Assembly (NCBI GenBank): GCA_963829585.1
Contig: CAWHJD010000015.1
Location: 1 to 64,000, forward strand
Direction of reading: 5' to 3'
Source: Sva-07 sp963829585
GTDB lineage: Bacteria > Actinomycetota > Acidimicrobiia > Acidimicrobiales > Ilumatobacteraceae
DNA: 64,000 nt
Made by a program: the position numbers and the translations under genes. This document shows positions 55,274-64,000 of the stretch, piece by piece; the stretch's first letter is position 1; the number at the start of each line of letters is the position of its first letter. The notes beneath the pieces were generated by a model, which searched no databases, had not been told where the DNA came from, and saw only the letters and a list, made by a program, of their open reading frames with translations.

Positions 55274-55915
55274 TCAGCAGTCGGCTTTGGCGGGAATGAC
55301 GATCACCAGGCCGGGGTAGAACGACGAGTAGTTCGGCGTGCTCGCGTTGGCCGCTCGCAACGCCTCGACGGTGACGTCGAAGTTCGTCGCCACCTTGCCT
55401 TCGTAGTCGCCTTCGGCGATGGTGTAGTCGCCCTGGTCGCAGTTGTCGCCGGCATCAGGAATCGTTCCGGCAGGGACGGTCGTCGCGGCATCGTCCGTCG
55501 CGGCAACGTCCGTGGCAGCATCGTCGGTCGCCGCTGCCTCGGGTGCCGTGCCGCCCGGCGGGATCTTGATGGTGTCGCCCGGGTAGGCGAACTCGTTCGC
55601 GCCCCACTCGTTGTAGGCGATGAGATCGGCAACGGTCACGTTGAACATGTTTGCCACACCGATGGGTGTGTCACCGGCCTGGACCACGTACTCCTGTTCC
55701 GTGGTGACGACCGCGCCGGCCTCGGGTGCGCTCGTCTCGGTGACGGGAACCGTGGTTGCCGGCGGGCGCACCACGAAGGCCGTCGACGCAGCACTGAGGT
55801 CGATCGTCGACTGGGTGGCGGCGTTGTCCGCGGACCCGCACGAGGCGAGCAGGAACGCTCCGGCAATGACCGGAGCGACGACGGCGCCGAGACGGCGCAG
55901 GTGGAGCGACTGCAT
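55274..55915 (-). CDS. LysM-domain lipoprotein
   Basis: The 213-residue protein has a signal peptide with lipobox AFLLASC (Cys near residue 26). A Thr/Pro-rich stretch leads to LysM 1 (EYVVQAGDTPIGVANMF, YPGDTIKIPPG). An Ala/Thr/Asp repeat linker (AATDDAATDVAATDDAATT) follows, then a second LysM-like domain (GDYTIAEGDYEGKVATNF, FYPGLVIVIPAKADC). It should bind peptidoglycan from the membrane. ATG 55915 has a TACGCT box (55923-55928) 7 bases upstream. Confidence 0.85.
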   Translation of the reverse strand: MQSLHLRRLGAVVAPVIAGAFLLASCGSADNAATQSTIDLSAASTAFVVRPPATTVPVTETSAPEAGAVVTTEQEYVVQAGDTPIGVANMFNVTVADLIAYNEWGANEFAYPGDTIKIPPGGTAPEAAATDDAATDVAATDDAATTVPAGTIPDAGDNCDQGDYTIAEGDYEGKVATNFDVTVEALRAANASTPNYSSFYPGLVIVIPAKADC

Positions 55916-55922
55916 GGCGTCC

Positions 55923-55928
55923 AGCGTA
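55923..55928 (-). promoter_or_regulatory. -10 box TACGCT, leaderless-type promoter
   Basis: TACGCT on the minus strand, 7 bases before ATG 55915 of the LysM lipoprotein gene. Confidence 0.5.
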
Positions 55929-56001
55929 GGCGCGTGCTCGCCCGGAGTGTGTTCAGCCGCCGACCGGCACGTCACAGCGGTCAGCGTGTCACAGTCGAGC
56001 G

Positions 56002-57453
56002 TCACAGCAGGGGACGATCGGTCGGCTTGACCGGAACCGGCAACCGCGTCTCACCCATCAGATAGGCGTCGACACCAGCCGCGGCAGCGCGGCCCTCGGC
56101 GATCGCCCACACGATCAGGCTCTGCCCCCGGCCCATGTCGCCCGCGACGAAGAGCCCGTGCTGGTTGGTCATGTACCTGCCGTCACGCGCGACGTTGCCG
56201 CGTGCGTCGTACTCGACGCCGAGCGAATCGAGCCACGAACCCCGCTCCGGCCCGACGAACCCGAGCGCCAGGAACACGAAATCGGCGGGGATCTCGTGAC
56301 CGGTGCCCTCGACCTCGACGAATGCACCGTCGACGAGCTCGACCTGGTGGAGGCGCAGCGCCCGGACGCGACCGTTGCCGTCGTCGAGGAACTGGTCGGT
56401 GCTGACGCTGTACATGCGCTCTCCACCCTCTTCGTGCGCCGAGGTCACCTTGTACGTCATGGCGAACTGCGGCCAGGGATTGTTGTCCGAGCGCTGTTCG
56501 GGTGGCCTCGGGAGGATCTCCAGTTGGGTGACCGATGCTGCCCCCTGACGATGCGCCGTTCCGAGGCAATCGGCTCCGGTGTCGCCGCCACCGATGATCA
56601 CGACGTGTTTGCCGTTCACGTCGATCGGCGACTGTTCGAGGTCGCCGAGCTGGACGCGGTTGGCGAACGGGAGGTACTCCATCGCCTGGTGGATGCCGCC
56701 GAGTTCACGTCCGGGAACCGGAAGATCGCGCCATGCGGTCGCACCGCAGGCCAGAACGACCGCGTCGTGCGAAGCACGCAACACCTCGATGTCGACGTTC
56801 TCCCCGACGACGGCGTTGGTGCGGAACTCGGTGCCCTCGGCCTCCATCTGCGCGATGCGACGGTCGATGTGACGCTTCTCCATCTTGAACTCGGGAATGC
56901 CGTAGCGAAGGAGGCCGCCGATCCTGTCGGCCCGTTCGAGCACGACCACCTCGTGGCCGGCGCGGGTCAATTGCTGTGCAGCGGCGAGCCCCGCCGGGCC
57001 GGAGCCGATGACGGCGACGCGCTTTCCCGTCCGCACCGCCGACGTGTGCGGTGTGACCCACCCTTCGTCCCATGCCCGATCGATGATCTCGACCTCGACC
57101 TGCTTGATGGCCACAGGATTCTGATTGATGCCGAGCACGCACGCCGACTCACACGGCGCCGGACAGAGGCGTCCCGTGAATTCCGGGAAGTTGTTGGTGG
57201 CGTGGAGACGCTCGATGGCATCCTGCCAGTGGTCGCGGTAGACGAGGTCGTTCCAGTCCGGGATCAGGTTGCCGAGCGGGCATCCGTTGTTGCAGAACGG
57301 GATGCCGCAGTCCATGCATCGACCCGCCTGGTGGCGGAGGGCCTCCGGGTCGAACTCCTCGTACACCTCGTTCCAGTCGCGCAGTCGCACGGGAACGGGC
57401 CGTCGCTGCGGCGTCTCCCGATCCCACTTCAAGAACCCGGTCGGTTCACCCAC
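56002..57453 (-). CDS. gltD: Glutamate synthase small subunit
   Basis: The 483-residue flavoprotein passes electrons from NADPH to GltB. The N-terminal Cys clusters are CMDCGIPFCNNGCPLGN and CPAPCESACVLG (4Fe-4S ligands). FAD and NADPH sites follow: VAVIGSGPAGLAAAQQL and VVIIGGGDTGADCLG. The C-terminal FAD contact is GLFVAGDMGRGQSLIVWA. GTG 57453 overlaps the gltB stop by 8 bases. Confidence 0.96.
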   Translation of the reverse strand: MGEPTGFLKWDRETPQRRPVPVRLRDWNEVYEEFDPEALRHQAGRCMDCGIPFCNNGCPLGNLIPDWNDLVYRDHWQDAIERLHATNNFPEFTGRLCPAPCESACVLGINQNPVAIKQVEVEIIDRAWDEGWVTPHTSAVRTGKRVAVIGSGPAGLAAAQQLTRAGHEVVVLERADRIGGLLRYGIPEFKMEKRHIDRRIAQMEAEGTEFRTNAVVGENVDIEVLRASHDAVVLACGATAWRDLPVPGRELGGIHQAMEYLPFANRVQLGDLEQSPIDVNGKHVVIIGGGDTGADCLGTAHRQGAASVTQLEILPRPPEQRSDNNPWPQFAMTYKVTSAHEEGGERMYSVSTDQFLDDGNGRVRALRLHQVELVDGAFVEVEGTGHEIPADFVFLALGFVGPERGSWLDSLGVEYDARGNVARDGRYMTNQHGLFVAGDMGRGQSLIVWAIAEGRAAAAGVDAYLMGETRLPVPVKPTDRPLL

Positions 57454-60400
57454 GAGCTGCCTCCATGATCTTGTCCACGGTCTGTTGTTCGTCGAGGCCG
57501 GCTGCTGTCGAGTCGGCGATCACGGTCAGCACCCGCTTGTAGTCCCTCGGCATCACCTTGCGGAACGAACCGACCGCGACGTCCCACGACTGCAGGATGC
57601 GGTCCGCCACCGCCGAGCCGGTGAGGCCGCGGTGCCGACCGATGATGTCACCGAGGAACTCGATGTCGCTCGCGTCGAGATCCTCCAGGTCGACCATGTC
57701 GTAGTTCACCCTGCTGGCGAACTCCTCCGTCGGGTCGTACACGTAGGCGATGCCGCCGGACATGCCGGCTCCGAAGTTGCGCCCGGTCGGGCCGAGCACC
57801 ACGACGCGACCGCCGGTCATGTACTCGCAGCCGTGGTCGCCGACACCTTCGCTGACGGCGGTCGCCCCCGAGTTGCGCACGCAGAAACGTTCGCCGACCT
57901 TGCCGCGCAGGAAGATCTCACCGCCGGTCGCGCCATATGCGATCACGTTGCCGGCGATGATCTGGTCCTCGGCCACGAACGGCGAGAACGGGTGCGGGTG
58001 CACGATGATCCGCCCACCGGACAGACCCTTGCCGACGTAGTCGTTGGCGTCGCCGACCAGACGGATCTGGATGCCCGACGGCACGAATGCACCGAGGCTC
58101 TGACCCGCCGAACCGGTGAGCGTGATGTCGATCGTTCCGTCCGGGAGACCTGCCCCCCTCCACTTCTTCGTCACTTCGTGACCCAGCAGGGTGCCGACCG
58201 TCCGGTTGACGTTGCGCACCGGGAGATCGATCGTCACGCGGCGGCCCTCGTCGATGGCGGGTCGGGCCAATTCGATGAACTGCTGGTCGAGCGCTTCGGC
58301 GAGACCGTGATCCTGTTCGACGCTCTGGATCATCGTCTGGCCGTACGGGTTCTGGGGCGTCGCGAGGATCGGGCCGATGTCGAGCCCCGACGCCTTCCAG
58401 TGCGACACCGCACGACGCGTGTCGAGCAGCTCGACGTGGCCGATCATCTCCGCCATCGTGCGGAAGCCGAGTTCGGCCATCAGCTCGCGCACTTCCGTCG
58501 CGATGTACTCGAAGAACGTCTCGACGAACTCCGGGCGACCGCTGAACCGGGCCCGCAACTCGGGGTTCTGCGTGGCGACCCCGACCGGACAGGTGTCGAG
58601 ATGACAGACCCGCATCATGATGCAGCCGGACACGACGAGCGGCGCCGTGGCGAAGCCGTACTCCTCCGCGCCGAGCAGCGCCGCGATCACGACGTCTCGC
58701 CCGGTCTTCATCTGACCGTCGGTCTGCACGACGATGCGGTCGCGCAGACCGTTGAGGAGCAGCGTCTGTTGGGTCTCGGCGAGACCGAGTTCCCACGGGC
58801 CACCGGCGTGCTTGAGCGAGGTCAGTGGGCTGGCTCCCGTTCCGCCGTCGTGGCCGGAGATCAGCACGACGTCGGCCTTCGCCTTCGACACGCCGGCGGC
58901 GACGGTTCCGACTCCGGTCTCCGCGACGAGCTTGACGTGGACCCGAGCCGCAGGGTTGGCGTTCTTCAGATCGTGGATCAGCTGCTTGAGGTCCTCGATC
59001 GAGTAGATGTCGTGGTGTGGTGGCGGGCTGATCAGGCCCACACCGGGCGTCGAGTGACGGGTGGCGGCGATCCACGGATACACCTTGTGGCCCGGCAGCT
59101 GGCCACCTTCACCGGGCTTGGCACCCTGCGCCATCTTGATCTGGAGGTCGTCGGCGTTCGTCAGGTACTCCGAGGTCACCCCGAAGCGTCCCGACGCGAC
59201 CTGCTTGATCGCCGATCGTCGCTCGGGGTCGTACAGGCGATCCACGTCCTCGCCGCCCTCGCCGGTGTTCGACTTCGCTCCGAGGCGGTTCATCGCGACG
59301 GCGAGCGTCTCGTGGGCCTCCGCGGAGATCGACCCGTAGCTCATCGCACCCGTCGAGAAGCGCTTGACGATCTCACCCGTCGACTCGACCTCGTCGATCG
59401 GGATCGGCCGGCGCCCGTCGCGGAACTCGAAGAGGCCGCGCAGGGTCATCAGCTTCTCGGACTGGTCATCGACCTTGGCGGTGTACTCCTTGAAGATGTC
59501 GTATCGCTTCGCCCGCGTCGCGTGCTGGAGCTTGAACACCGTTTCCGGGTTGAAGAGGTGCAGCTCACCTTCGCGGCGCCACTGGTACTCGCCCCCCAGT
59601 TCCAGTTTGCGGTGAGCACGCTCTTCGGGCCGGCTCGGATTCGCCATCGCATGCCGAGCGCCGACCTCGGCGGCGATCTCGTCGAGGCCGATGCCACCGA
59701 GCTGCGAGATCGTGCCGGTGAAGTAGGCATCGACGACGGGCTGACCCAATCCGATCGCCTCGAAGATCTGTGCACCGGTGTACGACGCGACGGTCGACAC
59801 GCCCATCTTCGACATCACCTTGAGCACGCCCTTGCCACAGGCCTTGATGTAGTTCGCGACCGCCTTGTGCGGGTCCATTCCGCCCAGACCGTGCATGTCT
59901 TCCGCGATGAGATCTTCGATCGACTCGAACGCCAGATACGGGTTGACGGCACCCGCGCCGTACCCGATCAGCAGCGCCATGTGATGCACCTCACGGGCAT
60001 CACCCGACTCGACGATCAAGCCGGCCATCGTGCGCTGCTTGGTGCGCACCAGGTGATGGTGGACCGCTGCGGTGAGGAGCAGTGACGGGATGGGAGCATC
60101 GACGCTGTCGGCGTTGCGGTCCGACAGCACGAGGATCCGGGCGCCGTTGTCGATGGCCTCCGACGCCTGCCGGCAGACCGCGTCGAGCGCGGTTCGCAGG
60201 CCGTCGCCGCCGTCCGCGACCCGATAGAGGCCCGACAGCACCTTTGCCTGGAGACCGGGGTGGGCACCGTCGTCGTTGATGTGGATGATCTTGGCGAGCT
60301 CGTCGTTGTGGATGATCGGGAACGGGAGAGCCAGTTGTCGACAGCTCTCGGGCCCGGGAGCGAGCAGATTCGCTTCGGGACCGACCGACGACGACACCGC

Positions 60401-61999
60401 TGTCACGACCTCCTCGCGGATGGCGTCGAGTGGCGGGTTGGTGACCTGGGCGAAGAGTTGCTTGAAGTAGTCGAAGAGCAGCCGCGGTCGTTCGGACAGG
60501 ACCGCCAGCGGAGTGTCGGTGCCCATCGATCCGAGGGCCTCGCCACCGGTGGCAGCCATCGGTGTCAGGAGGATCTTGAGCTCCTCGTGCGTGTACCCGA
60601 ACATCTGCTGACGACGCAGCACACTGTCGTGGCTGAAGACGACGTGTTCGCGTTCGGGAAGATCGACGAGTTCGATCATGCCCGCAGCGAGCCACTCACC
60701 GTACGGGTGCAGTGACGCGAGTTCGGACTTGATCTCGTCGTCGGCGACGATGCGGCCCTGTCGGGTGTCGATCAGGAACATCTTGCCCGGCTGGAGACGA
60801 CCCTTGGCAACGACGCGTGACGGGTCGATGTCGATCACACCGACCTCCGAGGCCATCACGACGACGTCGTCGTCGGTGACCCAGTAGCGACTCGGACGCA
60901 GGCCGTTGCGGTCGAGTACCGCTCCGATCATCTCGCCGTCGGTGAAGGCCACGCTCGCCGGGCCGTCCCACGGTTCCATCATCGTGGCATGGAAGCGGTA
61001 GAAGTCCCGCTGGGCCTGTGGCATCGTCTCGTGGTTCTCCCATGCCTCCGGGATCATCATGAGCATGGCGTGGTGGATCGGGTAGCCACCGAGGCACAGC
61101 ATCTCGAGCACCTCGTCGAAACGAGCGGTGTCGGACGCGCCCGGGGTGCAGATCGGGTAGGTGCGCTCGATCCCCGGCAGCAGATCGGCGCGCAGCATCG
61201 CCTCGCGGGCGCGCATCCAGTTCTGGTTGCCCTGGACCGTGTTGATCTCACCGTTGTGGGCGATGAATCGGTACGGGTGGGCCAGCGGCCACGACGGGAA
61301 CGTGTTGGTCGAGAAGCGCGAGTGGACGATGAGGAGCGCCGACTCCACCCGCGGATCGAGCAGGTCCGGGAAGAACTGGCTCAGCTGCGGGGTCGTGAGC
61401 ATGCCCTTGTAGACGATCGTGCGAGACGACAGCGACGCGAAGTAGGTCTCCAGGTCGCCGTCGAGTTCACGTCGGCTGCGCTTGCGGGCGACGAACGCCT
61501 TGCGGTCGAGTTCGATACCAGTGGCACCGCCGGGGTCGGTGACGAACAGTTGCTTGAACGTCGGCATGGCTGCCCGCGCCGTCGCACCCAGACTCGCGGG
61601 ATCGACCGGAACGTCGCGCCAGCCGAGCGTCGACAGTCCGACGTCGGCAACGGTGGCCTCGATGGCAGCCATCGCCTTCCCGCACGCCTCGTCGTCCACC
61701 GGCAGGAACGCCACACCCACGGCATACGCGCCCGCTTCCGGCAGGTCGAAGTCGACGACCTCGCGGAGGAACCGATCGGGGACCTGCATCAAGATGCCCG
61801 CACCGTCTCCGGTGTCGGGTTCGGCGCCGGTGGCACCGCGATGCTCCATGTTGGTCAGGGCCTTGAGACCCGTGAGGACGAGTTCGTTGGAACGAACACC
61901 GTTCAGGTTGGCGACGAACGACACGCCGCACGAGTCGTGTTCGTTACGGGGGTCGTACAGGCCGATGGGGCCCGGGGGCTGTTGCATCATCACATCCAC
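57446..61999 (-). CDS. gltB: Glutamate synthase large subunit
   Basis: The enzyme makes two glutamates from glutamine and 2-oxoglutarate. The 1517-residue precursor starts with a propeptide of about 23 residues before the amidotransferase Cys in HDSCGVSFVANLNG. The central and FMN domains follow (TGAMSYGSISAEAHETLA, LISGHDGGTGASPL). The 3Fe-4S cluster region is CIMMRVCHLDTCPVGVAT, and the C-terminal GXGXG beta helix has GLSGGRIIVHP and GEIFLRGKVGERF. The start is GTG 61999 or the nearby ATGs at 61990 and 61987. Confidence 0.97.
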   Translation of the reverse strand: MDVMMQQPPGPIGLYDPRNEHDSCGVSFVANLNGVRSNELVLTGLKALTNMEHRGATGAEPDTGDGAGILMQVPDRFLREVVDFDLPEAGAYAVGVAFLPVDDEACGKAMAAIEATVADVGLSTLGWRDVPVDPASLGATARAAMPTFKQLFVTDPGGATGIELDRKAFVARKRSRRELDGDLETYFASLSSRTIVYKGMLTTPQLSQFFPDLLDPRVESALLIVHSRFSTNTFPSWPLAHPYRFIAHNGEINTVQGNQNWMRAREAMLRADLLPGIERTYPICTPGASDTARFDEVLEMLCLGGYPIHHAMLMMIPEAWENHETMPQAQRDFYRFHATMMEPWDGPASVAFTDGEMIGAVLDRNGLRPSRYWVTDDDVVVMASEVGVIDIDPSRVVAKGRLQPGKMFLIDTRQGRIVADDEIKSELASLHPYGEWLAAGMIELVDLPEREHVVFSHDSVLRRQQMFGYTHEELKILLTPMAATGGEALGSMGTDTPLAVLSERPRLLFDYFKQLFAQVTNPPLDAIREEVVTAVSSSVGPEANLLAPGPESCRQLALPFPIIHNDELAKIIHINDDGAHPGLQAKVLSGLYRVADGGDGLRTALDAVCRQASEAIDNGARILVLSDRNADSVDAPIPSLLLTAAVHHHLVRTKQRTMAGLIVESGDAREVHHMALLIGYGAGAVNPYLAFESIEDLIAEDMHGLGGMDPHKAVANYIKACGKGVLKVMSKMGVSTVASYTGAQIFEAIGLGQPVVDAYFTGTISQLGGIGLDEIAAEVGARHAMANPSRPEERAHRKLELGGEYQWRREGELHLFNPETVFKLQHATRAKRYDIFKEYTAKVDDQSEKLMTLRGLFEFRDGRRPIPIDEVESTGEIVKRFSTGAMSYGSISAEAHETLAVAMNRLGAKSNTGEGGEDVDRLYDPERRSAIKQVASGRFGVTSEYLTNADDLQIKMAQGAKPGEGGQLPGHKVYPWIAATRHSTPGVGLISPPPHHDIYSIEDLKQLIHDLKNANPAARVHVKLVAETGVGTVAAGVSKAKADVVLISGHDGGTGASPLTSLKHAGGPWELGLAETQQTLLLNGLRDRIVVQTDGQMKTGRDVVIAALLGAEEYGFATAPLVVSGCIMMRVCHLDTCPVGVATQNPELRARFSGRPEFVETFFEYIATEVRELMAELGFRTMAEMIGHVELLDTRRAVSHWKASGLDIGPILATPQNPYGQTMIQSVEQDHGLAEALDQQFIELARPAIDEGRRVTIDLPVRNVNRTVGTLLGHEVTKKWRGAGLPDGTIDITLTGSAGQSLGAFVPSGIQIRLVGDANDYVGKGLSGGRIIVHPHPFSPFVAEDQIIAGNVIAYGATGGEIFLRGKVGERFCVRNSGATAVSEGVGDHGCEYMTGGRVVVLGPTGRNFGAGMSGGIAYVYDPTEEFASRVNYDMVDLEDLDASDIEFLGDIIGRHRGLTGSAVADRILQSWDVAVGSFRKVMPRDYKRVLTVIADSTAAGLDEQQTVDKIMEAARG

Positions 62000-62103
62000 G
62001 AGTGGTCGGGTATTGAACGAATTCGGTGTCCGGCCCGCAGCACTGGGGGTGTCCGGTGACAGAAGACGCTCGAGACGACGTTGGCTCGAGGCAGTGGATC
62101 CAC

Positions 62104-62109
62104 AGCATA
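62104..62109 (-). promoter_or_regulatory. Possible -10 box (TATGCT) upstream of gltB
   Basis: TATGCT on the minus strand lies 105 bases upstream of GTG 61999, in the 176-base gap between gltB and the crotonase gene. It would give a leader of about 95 bases; no -35 is convincing. A TACCCG box closer to the start is an alternative. Confidence 0.3.
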
Positions 62110-62151
62110 GGGGATGTCGTTCCCGCTGCGGAAGCTCGTTCGCTCGTGATC

Positions 62152-62170
62152 CGGGTGGTCACACCACCCG
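62152..62170 (-). terminator. Hairpin downstream of the crotonase gene
   Basis: CGGGTGGT-CAC-ACCACCCG is an 8-bp perfect stem with a 3-base loop, 5 bases after the crotonase stop. There is no T-tract, so it may be a weak terminator or an operator upstream of gltB. Confidence 0.4.
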
Positions 62171-62175
62171 TTCGC

Positions 62176-62997
62176 TCAGACGTCGGTGTAGACGGCGGGG
62201 CGCTTCTCGAAGCCGGCCATCACCGCTTCGATCTGGTTCGGTGTGCCGATCTGTGCGCCGATGGTGCGACGTTCGGCGGCGAACTGCTCCGCGGCACCCT
62301 CGTTGGTGATGCGGTTGAACAGCGCCTTCGAGCCGCGCACGGCACCCGGGCTCATCGACGCGATCTCACGCGCCAGTGCCAGCGCATCGTCCTTGGGCGA
62401 GTCGCTCAGGCGTGTCACGAGACCCATCTGGGCGGCCTCGGCCCCCGAGAAGATCCGCGCCGTGAACGTGAGTTCCTTGGCGATGTCGGGCCGCACGAGC
62501 TTCGACAGGAGGAAGGTGCCGGTCATGTCGGGGACCAGCCCCCAGTAGACCTCGCGCACCGACATCTTCGTGTCCGGATGGACGATACGGATGTCGGCAC
62601 CGAGCGCGATCTGCAGCCCTCCACCGAGTGCGTGTCCGTGCACCGCCGCGATGACCGGCACCTCGAGCTCCTGCCACACCCAGCACACCTGCTGGCCGAG
62701 GTGCGTGATCCGGTCTTCCTGCATTTCGCCGGGATTGCCTTCGGCACTCTGTGCTTCGCGGGCCGCGCTGTCGCCACCGGCCATGGCCTGGAACGACGAG
62801 AAGTCGAGCCCCGCGCAGAAGGAGGCGCCGTCACCGGACAGCACCACGGCTCGCACTCCTCGTTCGGATTTCAGCCGCTCGCCGGCCTCGGCGATCGCCG
62901 TGAACATGGCGTTGTCGAGTGCGTTGCGCTTGTCGGCGCGGTTGAACGTGACGTCGGCGACGCCGTCGGTGATGGAGATGAGCACGCGGTCGGACAT
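62176..62997 (-). CDS. Crotonase-family enoyl-CoA hydratase
   Basis: The 273-residue protein has the oxyanion-hole motifs DGASFCAGLDFSSF and HGHALGGGLQIALGADIRI. YWGLVPDMTGTFLLSKLV carries Asp where the classical hydratase Glu would be. The combination suggests an isomerase-type or other crotonase activity. ATG 62997 gives MSDRVLISITDGVADVTFNR. It lies 22 bases after the stop of the FMN hydroxy-acid dehydrogenase gene. Confidence 0.88.
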   Translation of the reverse strand: MSDRVLISITDGVADVTFNRADKRNALDNAMFTAIAEAGERLKSERGVRAVVLSGDGASFCAGLDFSSFQAMAGGDSAAREAQSAEGNPGEMQEDRITHLGQQVCWVWQELEVPVIAAVHGHALGGGLQIALGADIRIVHPDTKMSVREVYWGLVPDMTGTFLLSKLVRPDIAKELTFTARIFSGAEAAQMGLVTRLSDSPKDDALALAREIASMSPGAVRGSKALFNRITNEGAAEQFAAERRTIGAQIGTPNQIEAVMAGFEKRPAVYTDV

Positions 62998-63019
62998 GTA
63001 CCCGAGTCTGGCATCTGGC

Positions 63020-64000
63020 CTACTCTCGACGCCGCACCAGAGACCGGTCGATCTCGGCGATCGACCGTCGTCCGGTGAGTGCCATCGTGCGCTCGATGCC
63101 CTCGCGCATGAACCCGAGCAGCTGATCGACGCCTCGCTCGCCGGCAGCGCCGAGGGCGTAGAGGTAGGGCCGACCCATCGACACGGCGTCGGCCCCGAGC
63201 GCGATCGCCTTGACGACGTCGCTCCCCCGCCGCACACCGCCGTCGCAGATGATCGTGGCGCCGTCGCCGACTTCGTCACGAACGGGCTCGACGAGCTCGA
63301 TCGGCGCCGGGGCGTCGTCGAGTTGGCGGCCACCGTGGTTGGAGAGTCCGAGGCCGTCCACGCCCATCGCCACGGCCTGCTTGGCATCGGCGACCGTCTG
63401 GATGCCCTTCAGCACGATCGGGCCGTCCCAGATGGAACGGAGCCAGTCGACGTCGTTCCACGAGAGTGCCGGGTCGAACTGGCGCGCCATGTGCTCGGCG
63501 AGGTTCACCGCCGAGCTGCCGTCGTCGTCGCTGAGGCCGACGACATTGGCGAACGTGATCGGTTCGTTGCGCAGGAAGTCCCAGGTCCACCCCGGATGGA
63601 TCGCACCATCGACGATCGTGCCCGGCCCGATCTTCGGCGGCAGCGTCATGCCGCGGCGCACGTCGCGTTCGCGCCGCCCGAGCACGGCCGTGTCGACCGT
63701 CAACCACACAGCGGTGAACCCGGCGTTCTTCGCCCGATCGACCAGCTCCTTCACCAACCCGCGATCGCGCCAGGTGTAGATCTGGAACCACTTGTCGCCG
63801 TCGCTCACTGCAGCGAGCTCCTCGATCGAACGAGTGCCCATGGTCGACAGCGAGCACGGGATCCCGGCGCGCGCAGCCGCTCTGGTCACCGCGAGTTCGC
63901 CTTGTGAATGCGCGATGCGCGTGAATCCGGTCGGCGCCAGGATCAGCGGCATCGCCACGGGACGTCCGAAGATGGTCGTCGACGAATCGAGTCGGCTGAC
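63020..64000 (-). CDS. FMN-dependent alpha-hydroxy-acid dehydrogenase (5' end outside window)
   Basis: The visible 327 residues are the C-terminal part of a lactate dehydrogenase/glycolate oxidase-type barrel. APTGFTRIAHSQGELAV, FQIYTWRDRGLVKELV and VLKGIQTVADAKQAV (with FMN-contact Lys) are seen. The active-site His/Arg motif is GLSNHGGRQLDDAPAP and the phosphate site is DGGVRRGSDVVKA. The frame is open to the right edge, so the N-terminus is missing. An ATG at 63958 is inside the domain and is not the start. The substrate could be L-lactate or another 2-hydroxy acid. Confidence 0.9.
   Translation of the reverse strand, partial: VSRLDSSTTIFGRPVAMPLILAPTGFTRIAHSQGELAVTRAAARAGIPCSLSTMGTRSIEELAAVSDGDKWFQIYTWRDRGLVKELVDRAKNAGFTAVWLTVDTAVLGRRERDVRRGMTLPPKIGPGTIVDGAIHPGWTWDFLRNEPITFANVVGLSDDDGSSAVNLAEHMARQFDPALSWNDVDWLRSIWDGPIVLKGIQTVADAKQAVAMGVDGLGLSNHGGRQLDDAPAPIELVEPVRDEVGDGATIICDGGVRRGSDVVKAIALGADAVSMGRPYLYALGAAGERGVDQLLGFMREGIERTMALTGRRSIAEIDRSLVRRRE

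Overview
The window is 64 kb of GC-rich, gene-dense bacterial chromosome. It has no rRNA, tRNA, CRISPR array, insertion sequence or prophage that I can see. The gene content points to Actinomycetota: an alaS-ruvX-mltG-aro-efp-nusB block, DUF3151, DUF2510, a DUF222/HNH protein, and a GuaB1-type IMP dehydrogenase homologue. The style of several proteins suggests the class Acidimicrobiia (Ilumatobacter-like): lipoproteins with Thr/Glu/Ala-rich linkers, a CAP protein with C-terminal beta repeats, and a LivH permease with an extracytoplasmic N-terminal domain. That placement is inference. No intergenic stretch exceeds about 180 bases.

Layout. 1-11.6 kb (minus strand) is one compact housekeeping operon: alaS, ruvX, mltG, aroE, aroC, aroK, aroB, a Xaa-Pro peptidase, efp, nusB and a DUF2079 membrane protein. 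It covers alanyl-tRNA charging, Holliday-junction processing, peptidoglycan chain release, most of the shikimate pathway and translation/transcription factors. 11.6-25.5 kb holds small conserved genes, RNase D, a rhodanese, MobA, DUF3151, an MFS transporter, pyruvate kinase, a histidine phosphatase, an M18 aminopeptidase, a guaB1-cmk-plsC operon and a hydrolase/TsaC pair. 25.5-29 kb (minus) is an enoyl-CoA hydratase, nitroreductase, sugar kinase and J-domain operon. 29-36.2 kb is a branched-chain-amino-acid-type ABC importer (livK on plus; livH, livM, livG, livF on minus) next to ctaA. 36.2-50.8 kb mixes a DUF222/HNH protein, an SDR, a PPOX-like protein, queF, a methyltransferase, a second histidine phosphatase, a heterodimeric ABC exporter, an acyltransferase, a self-cleaving P1 peptidase, panC and a CPBP protease. 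50.9-64 kb has a secreted CAP-domain protein, a ProA-like dehydrogenase, a metallo-beta-lactamase-fold hydrolase, a LysM lipoprotein, gltBD, a crotonase and an FMN hydroxy-acid dehydrogenase that leaves the window.

Two patterns cut across the annotation. First, eight otherwise well-conserved genes have broken reading frames. Seven of them (eleven sites) are repaired by removing single surplus bases; the eighth (P1 peptidase) has an ambiguous repair. Housekeeping genes such as aroC and livH are included, which points to sequence or assembly error rather than gene decay. Second, many genes have a TANNNT -10 box only 6-9 bases before the start codon, often as back-to-back divergent pairs, implying widespread leaderless mRNAs. 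This pattern also decides several start codons. I found no obviously new multi-gene system. The most distinctive items are the LivH fusion, the asymmetric ABC exporter, the CAP protein with three beta repeats, and a tandem palindromic repeat beside a small charged protein gene.
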